Shown here: piece by piece, positions 7,108-16,121 of the stretch
Numbering within the stretch: the stretch's first letter is position 1
Layout: the number at the start of each line of letters is the position of its first letter
NCBI RefSeq assembly: GCF_000514815.1
Contig: NZ_AZWQ01000017.1
Location: 59,400 to 123,399 of the forward strand
Length of the DNA: 64,000 bases
Source of the DNA: Salinispora fenicalii
GTDB taxonomy: Bacteria > Actinomycetota > Actinomycetes > Mycobacteriales > Micromonosporaceae
Direction of reading: 5' to 3'
Position numbers and translations under genes: made by a program
The notes under the pieces: generated by a model
Database searches by the model: none
What the model was told of the DNA's origin: nothing
Seen by the model: the letters and a program-made list of their open reading frames with translations, nothing else

Positions 7108-7249
7108 GGGCTTGACACCTGTAAGGTGGACGGCAGCCGCTGTGCCGGTGGTGGAGGACCCGAACCCGCCGCCGGTACGGCGAACGCCCTGCCCGGTCGG
7201 TACCTCCGAACCCTGCCGGGCAGGGCATCCTTCAAGAAGAGGAGCTCGT

Positions 7250-7531
7250 ATGCCTGCCGAGGAGCACGGCCACACACGGCTGCAACCACGTCCACCGGAG
7301 CCTGGCCACGAAGTGTGGATCACCCGTGACGCCTCGGTGCAGTTCGCGCGACAGTCGAGCTTCGTGTTCCGGGTGATCTCAGTGTGTCCGCAGCCCACGT
7401 ACCCGGGTTGGGTGTGGCTGACCGGCTACCAGCTCGACGGCCAGGGCCACGCTGTCGCCCGCCGGGAGATCTACGTCCGGCTCGCCGGTCTACGCCGGGT
7501 TTCTCGCTCTGACGCGCGGCTGAGGTCGTAG
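7250..7531 (+). CDS. 93-aa element-encoded protein, hypothetical
   Basis: The ATG at 7250 is preceded by AAGAAGAGGAG at good spacing. The protein (MPAEEHGHTRLQPRPPEPGH...) has a beta-rich centre (VQFARQSSFVFRVISV, WVWLTGYQLDGQGHAVARREIYVRL) and no recognisable motif. The 'tyr/trp-rich strand then basic tail' pattern is seen in small proteins of actinomycete integrative elements. Function is not assigned. Confidence 0.65.
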   Translation: MPAEEHGHTRLQPRPPEPGHEVWITRDASVQFARQSSFVFRVISVCPQPTYPGWVWLTGYQLDGQGHAVARREIYVRLAGLRRVSRSDARLRS

Positions 7532-7583
7532 TCGGCCGCGTGTCACGAGCCCGGCACCCCGCGGCCGCTGCCACAGTGGCGCA

Positions 7584-7722
7584 GTTGACCTCAACCGCAC
7601 CCTCCGGCGGGCTCGGCTCCTGGAGGGTTTACCTGGTCCACGACGGTCACCTCCTCCCTCCCAGGTGCCATGTTTTGACCTCAACCGCACCCAACGGCGG
7701 GCTCGGCTCCTGGAGGGTTTAC
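7584..7722. repeat. 49-bp direct repeat pair, 90-bp period
   Basis: Copies at 7584-7632 and 7674-7722 share TTGACCTCAACCGCACC and GGCGGGCTCGGCTCCTGG with three to four changes. The region 7532-7885 holds no convincing gene. Paired arm-type repeats inside an element suggest recombinase or excisionase binding sites or iteron-like sequences. Confidence 0.8.
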
Positions 7723-7885
7723 CCGGTGCGCGACGGGCGCCGCCCCCTTGCCAGGTTTCTTGCGAGTGTTCTCCGGTCAGTGATCACTAGAGCTGTACTG
7801 CGACGGGGCTGGGCAGTAACTCCGTGGGCGCGACTGTGCTGTGGGAGAGGAAGGGGGCGGGGTGTCCCCCCCGTCCCCTGGTGGC

Positions 7886-8053
7886 CTATCGGGCGATGCG
7901 GTCCAGCTCGTTGATGACCCGCTGGGTGGCGTGCTCTCCGCCTGCGAGCAGGAGCCGCAGGATTGGTCCGGTGCTGTCTTGGTCGAGTCGTACGGCCCGG
8001 TAGATCTGGGCGCGGAGGGCGGCGAGTTCCTGGGCGGTGGCCGTGGTGTTCAT
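7886..8053 (-). CDS. 55-aa helical small protein, hypothetical
   Basis: MNTTATAQELAALRAQIYRA begins a short, almost entirely helical protein ending INELDRIAR. AGGAGGACCCC precedes the ATG, a strong ribosome binding site, which supports expression. It is encoded in the element opposite to the integrase. No family is recognised. Confidence 0.65.
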   Translation of the reverse strand: MNTTATAQELAALRAQIYRAVRLDQDSTGPILRLLLAGGEHATQRVINELDRIAR

Positions 8054-8095
8054 GGGGTCCTCCTGGTTTCGGTGGTTGTTGACGGGTCCCCTGAA

Positions 8096-8168
8096 TCGGT
8101 TCTGCCCCGGGGTGACAAGGTGGAGCGCCCTACGGACGAACGACCTTGTCGCCCCGGGGCAGAACCGA
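8096..8168. repeat. 26-bp inverted repeat with 21-bp spacer
   Basis: Arms 8096-8121 and 8143-8168 are complementary at 25 of 26 positions, with the core CTGCCCCGGGG. The repeat sits between the 55-residue gene (minus) and the integrase (plus). It is far longer than a normal terminator stem and has no T-tract. It could fold as a cruciform, a replication or transfer origin, or a bidirectional terminator. Confidence 0.8.
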
Positions 8169-8330
8169 TACACCGAAGGCGGCAGCAACCGGCGGGACCA
8201 GGAGGACCCCAACCCGGCCCAGTCGCAGCCTGGACGGGTTGACGGGTTGCACCGGCAGCTCCGACCACGCCGCGTGCGCCGGGACGTGACCGGCCGCCAG
8301 GCCGCACGCGCGGCCCGGCGCTGACGCGGC

Positions 8331-8349
8331 GGCGGGCCGAAGGCCCGCC
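8331..8349 (+). terminator. hairpin immediately before integrase frame
   Basis: GGCGGGCC-gaa-GGCCCGCC forms a perfect 8-bp stem that ends one base before the TTG at which the integrase frame can begin. A terminator-like stem at a gene's 5' edge suggests that the normal upstream part of the integrase has been lost. Confidence 0.6.
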
Positions 8350-8350
8350 C

Positions 8351-9661
8351 TTGACCATGCAAAACTACCGGCGTCACATTGAGGAGCATTTGCTTCCGAC
8401 GTTCGAGCACACGGCTATGGCTGACATCCTTCCGGCGGACGTCACGATGTGGGAGAAGAAGGAGCGGGCGGCCGGCTACGCCGAGTCAAGTATCAAGACC
8501 TGGCGGGCGACGCTGCACCTGATCCTGGCCGACGCGGTTGAGGAGGGGATCCGGGACTCCAATCCGGCGTCCCGGCGCCGTGGCAGGGGCAAGCGGGCGG
8601 GGCGGTCTCGTAGTCGCGGTCCGGAGAAGGCGGTAACCACAGCGCTCGGTGTTCTGTTGATCGCAGAACGCGCGGCATTGCTGTCGGGCCGTGACGATGA
8701 GTTCGTTGCCATAGTCACGAAGGGGTTCACCGGCATGCGCTGGGGTGAACTGGTGGGGCTGGAAGCCGGCTACGTTCGTCCGGCGGAGATCCGGGTTGAG
8801 TGGCAGCTCTACGAGCTTGACTCCGGCGAGTTGCACCGCTGCCCACCCAAGGATGACTCGCATCGCACAATCGACCTACCGGCCTGGCTGGATCGGCTGC
8901 TGGCGGAGCATGCGGCTCGCACCCGAAGGAAGGCATGCGGGTGTCATCAACGCGCATATGTCTTCAGCGGTCATCGTCCCCCGAAGGGCATGGCTCGTAC
9001 GTCGGGACCGACCTTAGTGGATGTTGCTCGCCGGGCGGGTGTCTCGTCGGCCACCGCGTCGGCCGCCCTGAATCATCCTGAGGTAGTGCATGGGGCGACT
9101 CGCGAGCGGATCACCGCGGCTATCGCGGATCTCGGCTACGTCCGTGGCGGCGCTTCTGGGGAGTTGGCTGCGCACTGGCGTCGGACGAACTTCGCCACCT
9201 GGTTGTTTCAGCCGGCGGTGACTGGCTGGTATCCGACGAAGGGACGGCTGAAGGTTCGGCCGGTTCCGGTGCTCGGGGAGCCGTGGCCAGGCATTCCGGT
9301 TCGGGGACGCAACGCGGCGGGCCGCGCTGACGCGTGCTGGCTGCCGGTCGCTCCGGGGCTGACCCCGCACGGGCTACGGCACACGCACAAGACGCTCATG
9401 GAGGAACTGGGCACACCGGCGAAGCTGGCGGATGAACGGATGGGCCACGCGGACGGCTCCGTTCAGGCCCGCTACACGCATGTCACGGCGGTGATGCGAG
9501 CCCGGCTGCTCGACGGCCTGACGCAACTGTGGGAGACGGCAGTAGCCGAGCGGCGAGCAATGGCACCCCGGTCCCCCGTGGCCGTCCTGAACCGACTGCT
9601 GACCGAGGAAACTGAGTCGGCCGTAAAGATCGTCTCCCAGACTTCTCCCAAGCGCCGGTGA
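8351..9661 (+). CDS. int: tyrosine recombinase with inserted LacI-type HTH, 5'-truncated
   Basis: The protein has 436 residues from TTG 8351 (ATG 8357 is an alternative). It starts inside the core-binding SAM-like domain (MQNYRRHIEEHLLPTF), so the usual N-terminal arm-binding domain is absent. Catalytic residues are present: R130 (GMRWGEL), H340xxR343 (PHGLRHTH), H366 (RMGHAD) and Y375 (ARYTHV). Residues about 219-263 form a full LacI-signature HTH (TLVDVARRAGVSSATASAAL, then RERITAAIADLGYV), placed between catalytic motifs. It presumably integrated this element into tRNA-Val. Activity of the truncated form is uncertain. Confidence 0.9.
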   Translation: MTMQNYRRHIEEHLLPTFEHTAMADILPADVTMWEKKERAAGYAESSIKTWRATLHLILADAVEEGIRDSNPASRRRGRGKRAGRSRSRGPEKAVTTALGVLLIAERAALLSGRDDEFVAIVTKGFTGMRWGELVGLEAGYVRPAEIRVEWQLYELDSGELHRCPPKDDSHRTIDLPAWLDRLLAEHAARTRRKACGCHQRAYVFSGHRPPKGMARTSGPTLVDVARRAGVSSATASAALNHPEVVHGATRERITAAIADLGYVRGGASGELAAHWRRTNFATWLFQPAVTGWYPTKGRLKVRPVPVLGEPWPGIPVRGRNAAGRADACWLPVAPGLTPHGLRHTHKTLMEELGTPAKLADERMGHADGSVQARYTHVTAVMRARLLDGLTQLWETAVAERRAMAPRSPVAVLNRLLTEETESAVKIVSQTSPKRR

Positions 9662-9670
9662 GAGAAACGA

Positions 9671-9706
9671 AAGAGGCCAGCTCCCCGATTCGGGAACTGG
9701 CCTCTT
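9671..9706 (-). terminator. terminator downstream of tRNA-Val(CAC)
   Basis: AAGAGGCCAG...CTGGCCTCTT forms a 10-bp stem with an inner TCCC/GGGA pairing, downstream of the tRNA on its transcribed strand. One arm overlaps the att repeat. Confidence 0.65.
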
Positions 9707-9767
9707 ACCTGCAAATATTCAACGTGGGCGATACTGGGATCGAACCAGTGACCTCTTCGGTGTGAAC
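9701..9767. repeat. attachment site, tRNA-proximal copy
   Basis: This is the perfect 67-bp copy of 6634-6700. It covers the tRNA from the anticodon loop to the 3' end, plus 24 bp downstream. It restores a complete tRNA after integration. Confidence 0.9.
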
Positions 9768-9796
9768 GAAGCGCTCTCCCGCTGAGCTAATCGCCC
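9725..9796 (-). tRNA. tRNA-Val(CAC)
   Basis: A 72-nt cloverleaf with acceptor GGGCGAT/ATCGCCC and discriminator A, anticodon stem CTTCG/CGAAG, loop TTCACAC giving anticodon CAC (codon GUG), and T-arm ACTGG/CCAGT with TTCGATC. CCA is not encoded. It is the integration target of the adjacent element. Confidence 0.95.
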
Positions 9797-9847
9797 GTTG
9801 GCTTGGATGACTCTACCTGATCGCCGATGTCGACCCCAAACCGAGGC

Positions 9848-10339
9848 TCAGCTCGCCTTGAGGCGATCCAGCACCCAGGCCACCACGTCGATGCCGACGC
9901 TGTACTTGAGCGATAGCCACACGACGGTCGACACGAAAACGAGACCGACTGCGCCGATCACAAACCGTACCGGGAGTGACTGCCGCGTAACCCAGTTGGT
10001 CCAGCTGTAGACATGTCGGCGGGTGAAGGTGAGCAACCGCCGCGCCCAGTGGAACTCCACCGCCCAGATCCCGAGGCCGGCGATCACCAGCAACCAGCCG
10101 GGGCCCGGCAGCGGGATCAGCGCGATTCCGACGGTCACGACGATGGCACCTGTGATCGCGACAAAGACCTTCAGGGCAAGTCGGCCGGTGGGGTTGGCCC
10201 GAATCAATGCGAGGGTGGTCGAGACTCGTTGGCGCCACCGCGGCCGTTCTCGCTGGTCGTCAACTAGCGCCGCCCCCGCTGCCGGTGCACCCAAATCCGA
10301 GCCGGGTCGGACCGGCTTACTCCGCTGTTCGTTCGACAC
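9848..10339 (-). CDS. PGPGW-motif membrane protein (TIGR02611-like)
   Basis: The protein has 163 residues from GTG 10339 (VSNEQRSKPV); a longer frame to 10408 is possible. After a hydrophilic N-terminus it has two adjacent membrane helices containing the hallmark LIPLPGPGWLLVIAGL, then a region WARRLLTFTRRHVYSWTNWV and a third hydrophobic segment near the C-terminus. This matches the actinobacterial PGPGW transmembrane family, whose role is unknown. It lies next to the tRNA and diverges from the SsgB-like gene. Confidence 0.8.
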   Translation of the reverse strand: MSNEQRSKPVRPGSDLGAPAAGAALVDDQRERPRWRQRVSTTLALIRANPTGRLALKVFVAITGAIVVTVGIALIPLPGPGWLLVIAGLGIWAVEFHWARRLLTFTRRHVYSWTNWVTRQSLPVRFVIGAVGLVFVSTVVWLSLKYSVGIDVVAWVLDRLKAS

Positions 10340-10701
10340 CCCGCACCCCCGCCGTTCGGCCGCCTGGGTCACGATGATCGGCCGACCCGACGGCGTGACA
10401 CGATCCACTGAGGATCACTCTGTCACTTTTCCTCCCCCCAGTGTGGCGCGCGCCCGTCACTGCGACCGTGGACTGGACGTTACCGGAGTAGTCGACGACT
10501 GAAGCACCTGATGCCAAGCGGCACCGCGGACGGGCGGAACCGGAAAATCCTACAGGAACTTTCACATTCTGGGGAACACTCCGAAGACCTTCCCACCACT
10601 GGGTGAAGTCAGCGTATGGCGGAGCGTAGCTAGGGGCAGCACCTGAGTATGGGAAAAGCGGGACACGCGCGTTCCGCAGCGGTGCCGGGGGGAGAACGTC
10701 C
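10340..10701. other. divergent promoter region of the SsgB-like gene
   Basis: No gene is seen in these 360 bases. It should contain promoters for the PGPGW protein (leftward) and the SsgB-like gene (rightward). AT-richer GGAAAATCCTACAGGAACTTTC lies at about 10541. I cannot assign a sigma factor consensus with confidence. Confidence 0.4.
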
Positions 10702-11133
10702 ATGAGTGTCATCCGACCGACGACCGTAGAGGTCGAGACGTCGCTAAGGCTCGTCGCACCTGACGCCACGGCCTTGCCGGTGCGCGCCAGTCTGCGCTAC
10801 GACCCTGCTGACCCGTATGCGGTCCACGTCCTGTTCCATGCGGAATCGGCCGGTGGCGAGGCGGTCAGCTGGTCGTTCGCACGGGAACTGCTGGTGACCG
10901 GCCTCGATGAGCCGGCCGGCATTGGCGATGTGCGGGTCTGGCCCTGGGCCACCCCGCGCGGGGACTTCGTCGCCCTGGCGTTGTCGTCCCCGGACGGCAA
11001 CGCCCTGTTTGAGGTGCCGCGGAGCGTCTTGGTGCGCTTCCTGCGGCGGACCTACGTCGTCGTCGCGCGCGGCCGCGAGGCCGAGCACCTGGACGTCGAC
11101 ACGGCGGTGAACCGGCTGCTCGCCGGACGCTGA
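10702..11133 (+). CDS. ssgB: SsgA/SsgB-family sporulation cell division regulator
   Basis: The protein has 143 residues, typical for SALPs, with GGGGGGAGAAC before the ATG. Family hallmarks are LRYDPADPYAVHVLFH, WSFARELLVTGL, GDVRVWPW and VALALSSPDGNALFEVP. In Streptomyces SsgB recruits FtsZ to future septa during sporulation. SsgB is the most conserved member outside streptomycetes, so SsgB rather than SsgA is the likely identity. It stands alone between divergent and convergent neighbours. Confidence 0.88.
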   Translation: MSVIRPTTVEVETSLRLVAPDATALPVRASLRYDPADPYAVHVLFHAESAGGEAVSWSFARELLVTGLDEPAGIGDVRVWPWATPRGDFVALALSSPDGNALFEVPRSVLVRFLRRTYVVVARGREAEHLDVDTAVNRLLAGR

Positions 11134-11273
11134 GATCGAAAGGACCGGAATCTGGAACGGAGAACCGGAATCTGGTGATCGGTTGGCCGGGGCCGCGCGG
11201 AGCTGCCGAGTCCGCGCGACCCCGGCCACCTCAGTCGGTACGCGAGACGGCCCACCACCGGATCGAGCCCAGC

Positions 11274-12056
11274 TCAGCCGTGAGTGGTGATGCCGCCGTC
11301 AACCGGGATGACCGCGCCGGTCAGGTATGCGCCGGCCCGCGACGATAGGTAGATCGCGGTGCCCGCCATGTCCTCCGGCCGGCCGATGCGGCCCAGCGGC
11401 ACCTGCTTCTCAATGGCGGCCCGAGAAGCAGGGTCGTCCAGGGCAAACGCCATCATTTTGCTTTCAAACGGGCCCGGGGCGATCGCGTTGACGGTGATGT
11501 TTTCAGCGGCGAGTTGGTGGGCGAGGCTGCGGGTCAGCATGTGCACGGCCGCCTTCGTGGCGGAGTACGCGTACACCTCCATCCACGGGACCCGGATCCC
11601 GTCCACGGAGCCGATGTTGATGACGCGGGCGGGCTCTTCCGCGGTGCCCGCCGCGCGCAGTACGGGCAGCAGCGCGGTGGTGAGCCGAAAGATGGCCTTG
11701 ACGTTGACCGCCCAGAGCTTGTCGAATGCGCTCTCCGGGTAGGCCTCAAGTGGTGCGCCCCAGGTGGCACCCGCATTGTTGACCAGTACGTCGAGTCGGT
11801 CGTGCCGCTCTCGTACGGCGGCGGCGAGCGCCTCGGCACCGGCGTCGCTGCTGAGGTCGACGGGGACCGCCGTGCACTGGCCCAGCGTCGACAGCTCGGC
11901 GGCGACCGCCGTGCAGACGTCCGCCTTCCGGGCAGCAATGATCACCTTGGCGCCGGCCCGTACGAAACCTTCGGCGATCATTCGGCCGATCCCGCGCGAG
12001 CCGCCGGTGACCAGGACGGTCTTGCCGGAGACCGAGAATAGATCCGTCATGCCCAT
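11274..12056 (-). CDS. short-chain dehydrogenase/reductase
   Basis: The protein is about 260 residues from the ATG at 12056, with alternatives at 12050 and 12068. It shows the classical SDR pattern: VTGGSRGIGR for NAD(P), VNNAGATWG, catalytic Ser in INIGSVDG, YSATK (YxxxK) and the C-terminal IPVDGG. The N-terminal DLFSVSGKTVLVTGG resembles glucose/3-oxoacyl reductase-like SDRs, but the substrate cannot be told. It diverges from the AraC-type regulator at 12263, which may control it. A 9-bp inverted repeat (12118-12126/12144-12152) lies in the shared promoter region. Confidence 0.85.
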   Translation of the reverse strand: MGMTDLFSVSGKTVLVTGGSRGIGRMIAEGFVRAGAKVIIAARKADVCTAVAAELSTLGQCTAVPVDLSSDAGAEALAAAVRERHDRLDVLVNNAGATWGAPLEAYPESAFDKLWAVNVKAIFRLTTALLPVLRAAGTAEEPARVINIGSVDGIRVPWMEVYAYSATKAAVHMLTRSLAHQLAAENITVNAIAPGPFESKMMAFALDDPASRAAIEKQVPLGRIGRPEDMAGTAIYLSSRAGAYLTGAVIPVDGGITTHG

Positions 12057-12262
12057 CCCTTTCACCATCCATCCCTACCGCTCGGTAACGTAATCGCCTC
12101 GCTCAGTCCCCACAACCCTGCCGTCGCCCCGACTCCGCCGTGCCGACGGCAGGGGCGACTCCCTACCGGGAGTCCGTCGATGCTGGGCCCGCTGCACAGC
12201 ACGGGGGCGCACGGCGAGGACGGTGATGCGGGAATCGGCGTACCGGGCTACCGTCGCAGGTG

Positions 12263-13225
12263 ATGTTCTCTGCTGTTCATCGCTCCCCGGACGCCGCCGT
12301 GAACGACGCCGCGGTGAACGCGGCGCTCGGCTTCGGTGACCTGGTGGCCGATCCGGCGTGGCGGCGTCCGATCCTGCTGGCGGAGGACCTGCTCCTGCTG
12401 GTCACCGCGGGGCGGGGCCGCGCTGAGGTGGATTTCTACCCCTTTCCCTGCCACCCGGGCACACTGCTGCGGGTCCGGGCGGGCCAGGTGCTTCGGTGTG
12501 GGCCATCCAGCCTGGGTGCGATCGTGGTGCGCTGGACGCCGGCGGCGCTGCACGGCTTCGACGCTGACCCCGAGGCGGCCCCGGCCTGGCTTGAGCTGAC
12601 CGGTGCGGACGGGACGGCCATCAGTACCGGGGTCCATCAGCTCGCGGTGGACTGCGAACAGCATCGCGGGGAGCCCGCCGCGCTGCTCCGCCACCAGCTA
12701 GCGGCGCTGCTGCTTCGGCTGGCCCTGCTGTCAGACTCCAGCCGGGGACCGCAGGCGGCGTCGCGCACCGAGACCGGCACCTTCCGACTGCTCTGCCGCG
12801 AGTTGGAGCAGGGCTACCAGCGCAGCCGCCGGGTGGAGGACTACGCCGACCGGGTGGGCTGCTCGGTTCGTACCCTGACCCGCGCCTGCCTGGCGGTCAC
12901 TGGGCGCAGCGCGAAGCAGGTGGTGGACGATCGGGTGGCGTTGCAGGCCCGCCGCCTACTCGCGGCGACGGACGAGCCGGTGGCCCGAATCGGCCAGCGG
13001 CTCGGTTTCGCCGAGCCGACCAACTTCGGCCGATTCTTCACCCGAGAGGTCGGAGTCAGCCCGGGTGCGTTCCGCGCCGCCCGGGACGTTCCGCCCCTGG
13101 TACGCCCACGCCCGCCCGCCGAAGCTAGCGGCGGTCAGCTACCGGTGCCGGGCCAGCGCGATGACCACGTCACCGCCGAGTCGACCGTGCTCGGGGTCGC
13201 GAACGGCGGCGCCGCGCCGCAGTAG
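12263..13225 (+). CDS. AraC-family transcriptional regulator
   Basis: The protein has 320 residues from ATG 12263, preceded directly by an in-frame GTG. Residues 1-150 resemble an AraC-type cupin sensor domain (LLLLVTAGRGRAEVDFYPFPCHPGTLLRV). Residues about 190-275 are the double HTH (VEDYADRVGCSVRTLTRAC, then RIGQRLGFAEPTNFGRFF and GVSPGAFR). The last 87 bp overlap the end of the convergent gene. It probably senses a small ligand and may activate the divergent SDR. Confidence 0.85.
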   Translation: MFSAVHRSPDAAVNDAAVNAALGFGDLVADPAWRRPILLAEDLLLLVTAGRGRAEVDFYPFPCHPGTLLRVRAGQVLRCGPSSLGAIVVRWTPAALHGFDADPEAAPAWLELTGADGTAISTGVHQLAVDCEQHRGEPAALLRHQLAALLLRLALLSDSSRGPQAASRTETGTFRLLCRELEQGYQRSRRVEDYADRVGCSVRTLTRACLAVTGRSAKQVVDDRVALQARRLLAATDEPVARIGQRLGFAEPTNFGRFFTREVGVSPGAFRAARDVPPLVRPRPPAEASGGQLPVPGQRDDHVTAESTVLGVANGGAAPQ

Positions 13226-14134
13226 CCCGGTGAGCGCCCGCTGCACGTCGACTGACCGGTACGCGGTCGCGGTCAGCGCGTGTCGACGCAGTTCGGTGAC
13301 GGTACGGGGGCCGGAGCGGGCCAGTTCGGCGAGGAGTTCCTGACCCAGCGACTCGGGGTCGGGTGCGACGTCGAGCAGCTGCCCGCTCGGGTCGGCGGGG
13401 TCCCGATAGCGAACGGCGGTGTCGTCGTCCACTGCCCACAGGTTTTCCTTGAACGCCTCCAGGCTCCGGTCGTGGCCGGTGCCGAAGGCGAGCCGCCGCG
13501 CGGACGACCCGTCCACCGCGACCAGGTCAACCTGGGTGGTCAGCGGGAAGCCGGCGCCGGCGAGCCCGGCCCGCACCGAGCCGGCAGGGCCAGCAGTCGG
13601 GGACGCGGCACCGGCAGGGCCAGCAGCGGTGGCGGCAGCACCGGCAGCCGAAGAGGCAGCAGCCGGGGAGGCGGCAGACGCGGGTTTCGCCTCGGTGACC
13701 AGCAGGAGCTCGGCGGGGCGGCCGGCGGCGCTGGCCGCCAGCACACCGGGGTCGGTGGCGCCAGCCCCGTCCAGGTACGACAGCAGCGGCGCTCCCGTCG
13801 CGCCGGCCGCCTTCACCGCGACCGGCAGCCGGGCGGGCCCGCCCGGCACCAGGTGTACGGCGATCTCGGCCGGTAGGGTCGCCTCGATCACGCCCAGCCG
13901 GGCCGGAAGTTCCTCACTTCCGTCGGCGAGCACCAGCACGGTGAGCTGCCGTCCGCGAAGCTGGCCGGCGTGCTCGGCGAGCACGCCGAGTACCGCTGCG
14001 GCGGAGTCGGTGGCCGCGAGCAGGGCCCCCGGACCGTACGCGAGCGCCACGACGCTGGGCCGGCCCCGCGCAACTGCCCGGGGTAACCACGCTTCGAGCT
14101 GCCGGCCGAGCAGTTCCCGTACCACCCCGTCCAT
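13139..14134 (-). CDS. hypothetical protein with winged-helix-like C-terminus
   Basis: The protein has 331 residues from ATG 14134 (MDGVVRELLGRQLEAWLPRA). The N-terminal part has Rossmann-like strands (VVALAYGPGALL, LTVLVLADGSEELP). The middle carries an Ala/Gly/Pro-rich linker (about 150-195). A conserved-looking RLAFGTGHDRSLEAFKENLW follows, and the C-terminal 70 residues look like a winged helix (RTVTELRRHALTATAYRSVD, then ALTGLLRRGAAV). I recognise no named family. The gene ends inside the AraC gene. Confidence 0.7.
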   Translation of the reverse strand: MDGVVRELLGRQLEAWLPRAVARGRPSVVALAYGPGALLAATDSAAAVLGVLAEHAGQLRGRQLTVLVLADGSEELPARLGVIEATLPAEIAVHLVPGGPARLPVAVKAAGATGAPLLSYLDGAGATDPGVLAASAAGRPAELLLVTEAKPASAASPAAASSAAGAAATAAGPAGAASPTAGPAGSVRAGLAGAGFPLTTQVDLVAVDGSSARRLAFGTGHDRSLEAFKENLWAVDDDTAVRYRDPADPSGQLLDVAPDPESLGQELLAELARSGPRTVTELRRHALTATAYRSVDVQRALTGLLRRGAAVRDPEHGRLGGDVVIALARHR

Positions 14135-14257
14135 CACGTCATCGGTTTTACCGTACCGGGATGGGCCGGGGGCGGCGGGGCCAACAAAAGCAGCGCGGCG
14201 GCAAACCCAACCGGCGCGGGGCTTGTACATACCGTTGCTGGTTAAGCACGATGGGGC

Positions 14258-16048
<1,791 letters not shown>

Positions 16049-16121
16049 CACCACGTCCACCACGTGGCGGCCACGTCCGCCACTCGCACAGGGGGCGCGC
16101 GATGCTCACTGGCCGCGGCCG

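Larger units (their letters stand above)
6634..9767. mobile_element. 3.1-kb element integrated in tRNA-Val(CAC)
   Basis: The element lies between perfect 67-bp direct repeats and keeps an intact tRNA-Val at its right end. Contents are an excisionase-like gene (6866-7060, minus), a 93-residue protein (7250-7531), a 49-bp repeat pair, a 55-residue protein (7886-8053, minus), a long inverted repeat (8096-8168) and a tyrosine recombinase (8351-9661). No replication, transfer or phage structural genes are present, so it is either a minimal satellite-like element or the remnant of a larger AICE-type element. Confidence 0.88.
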
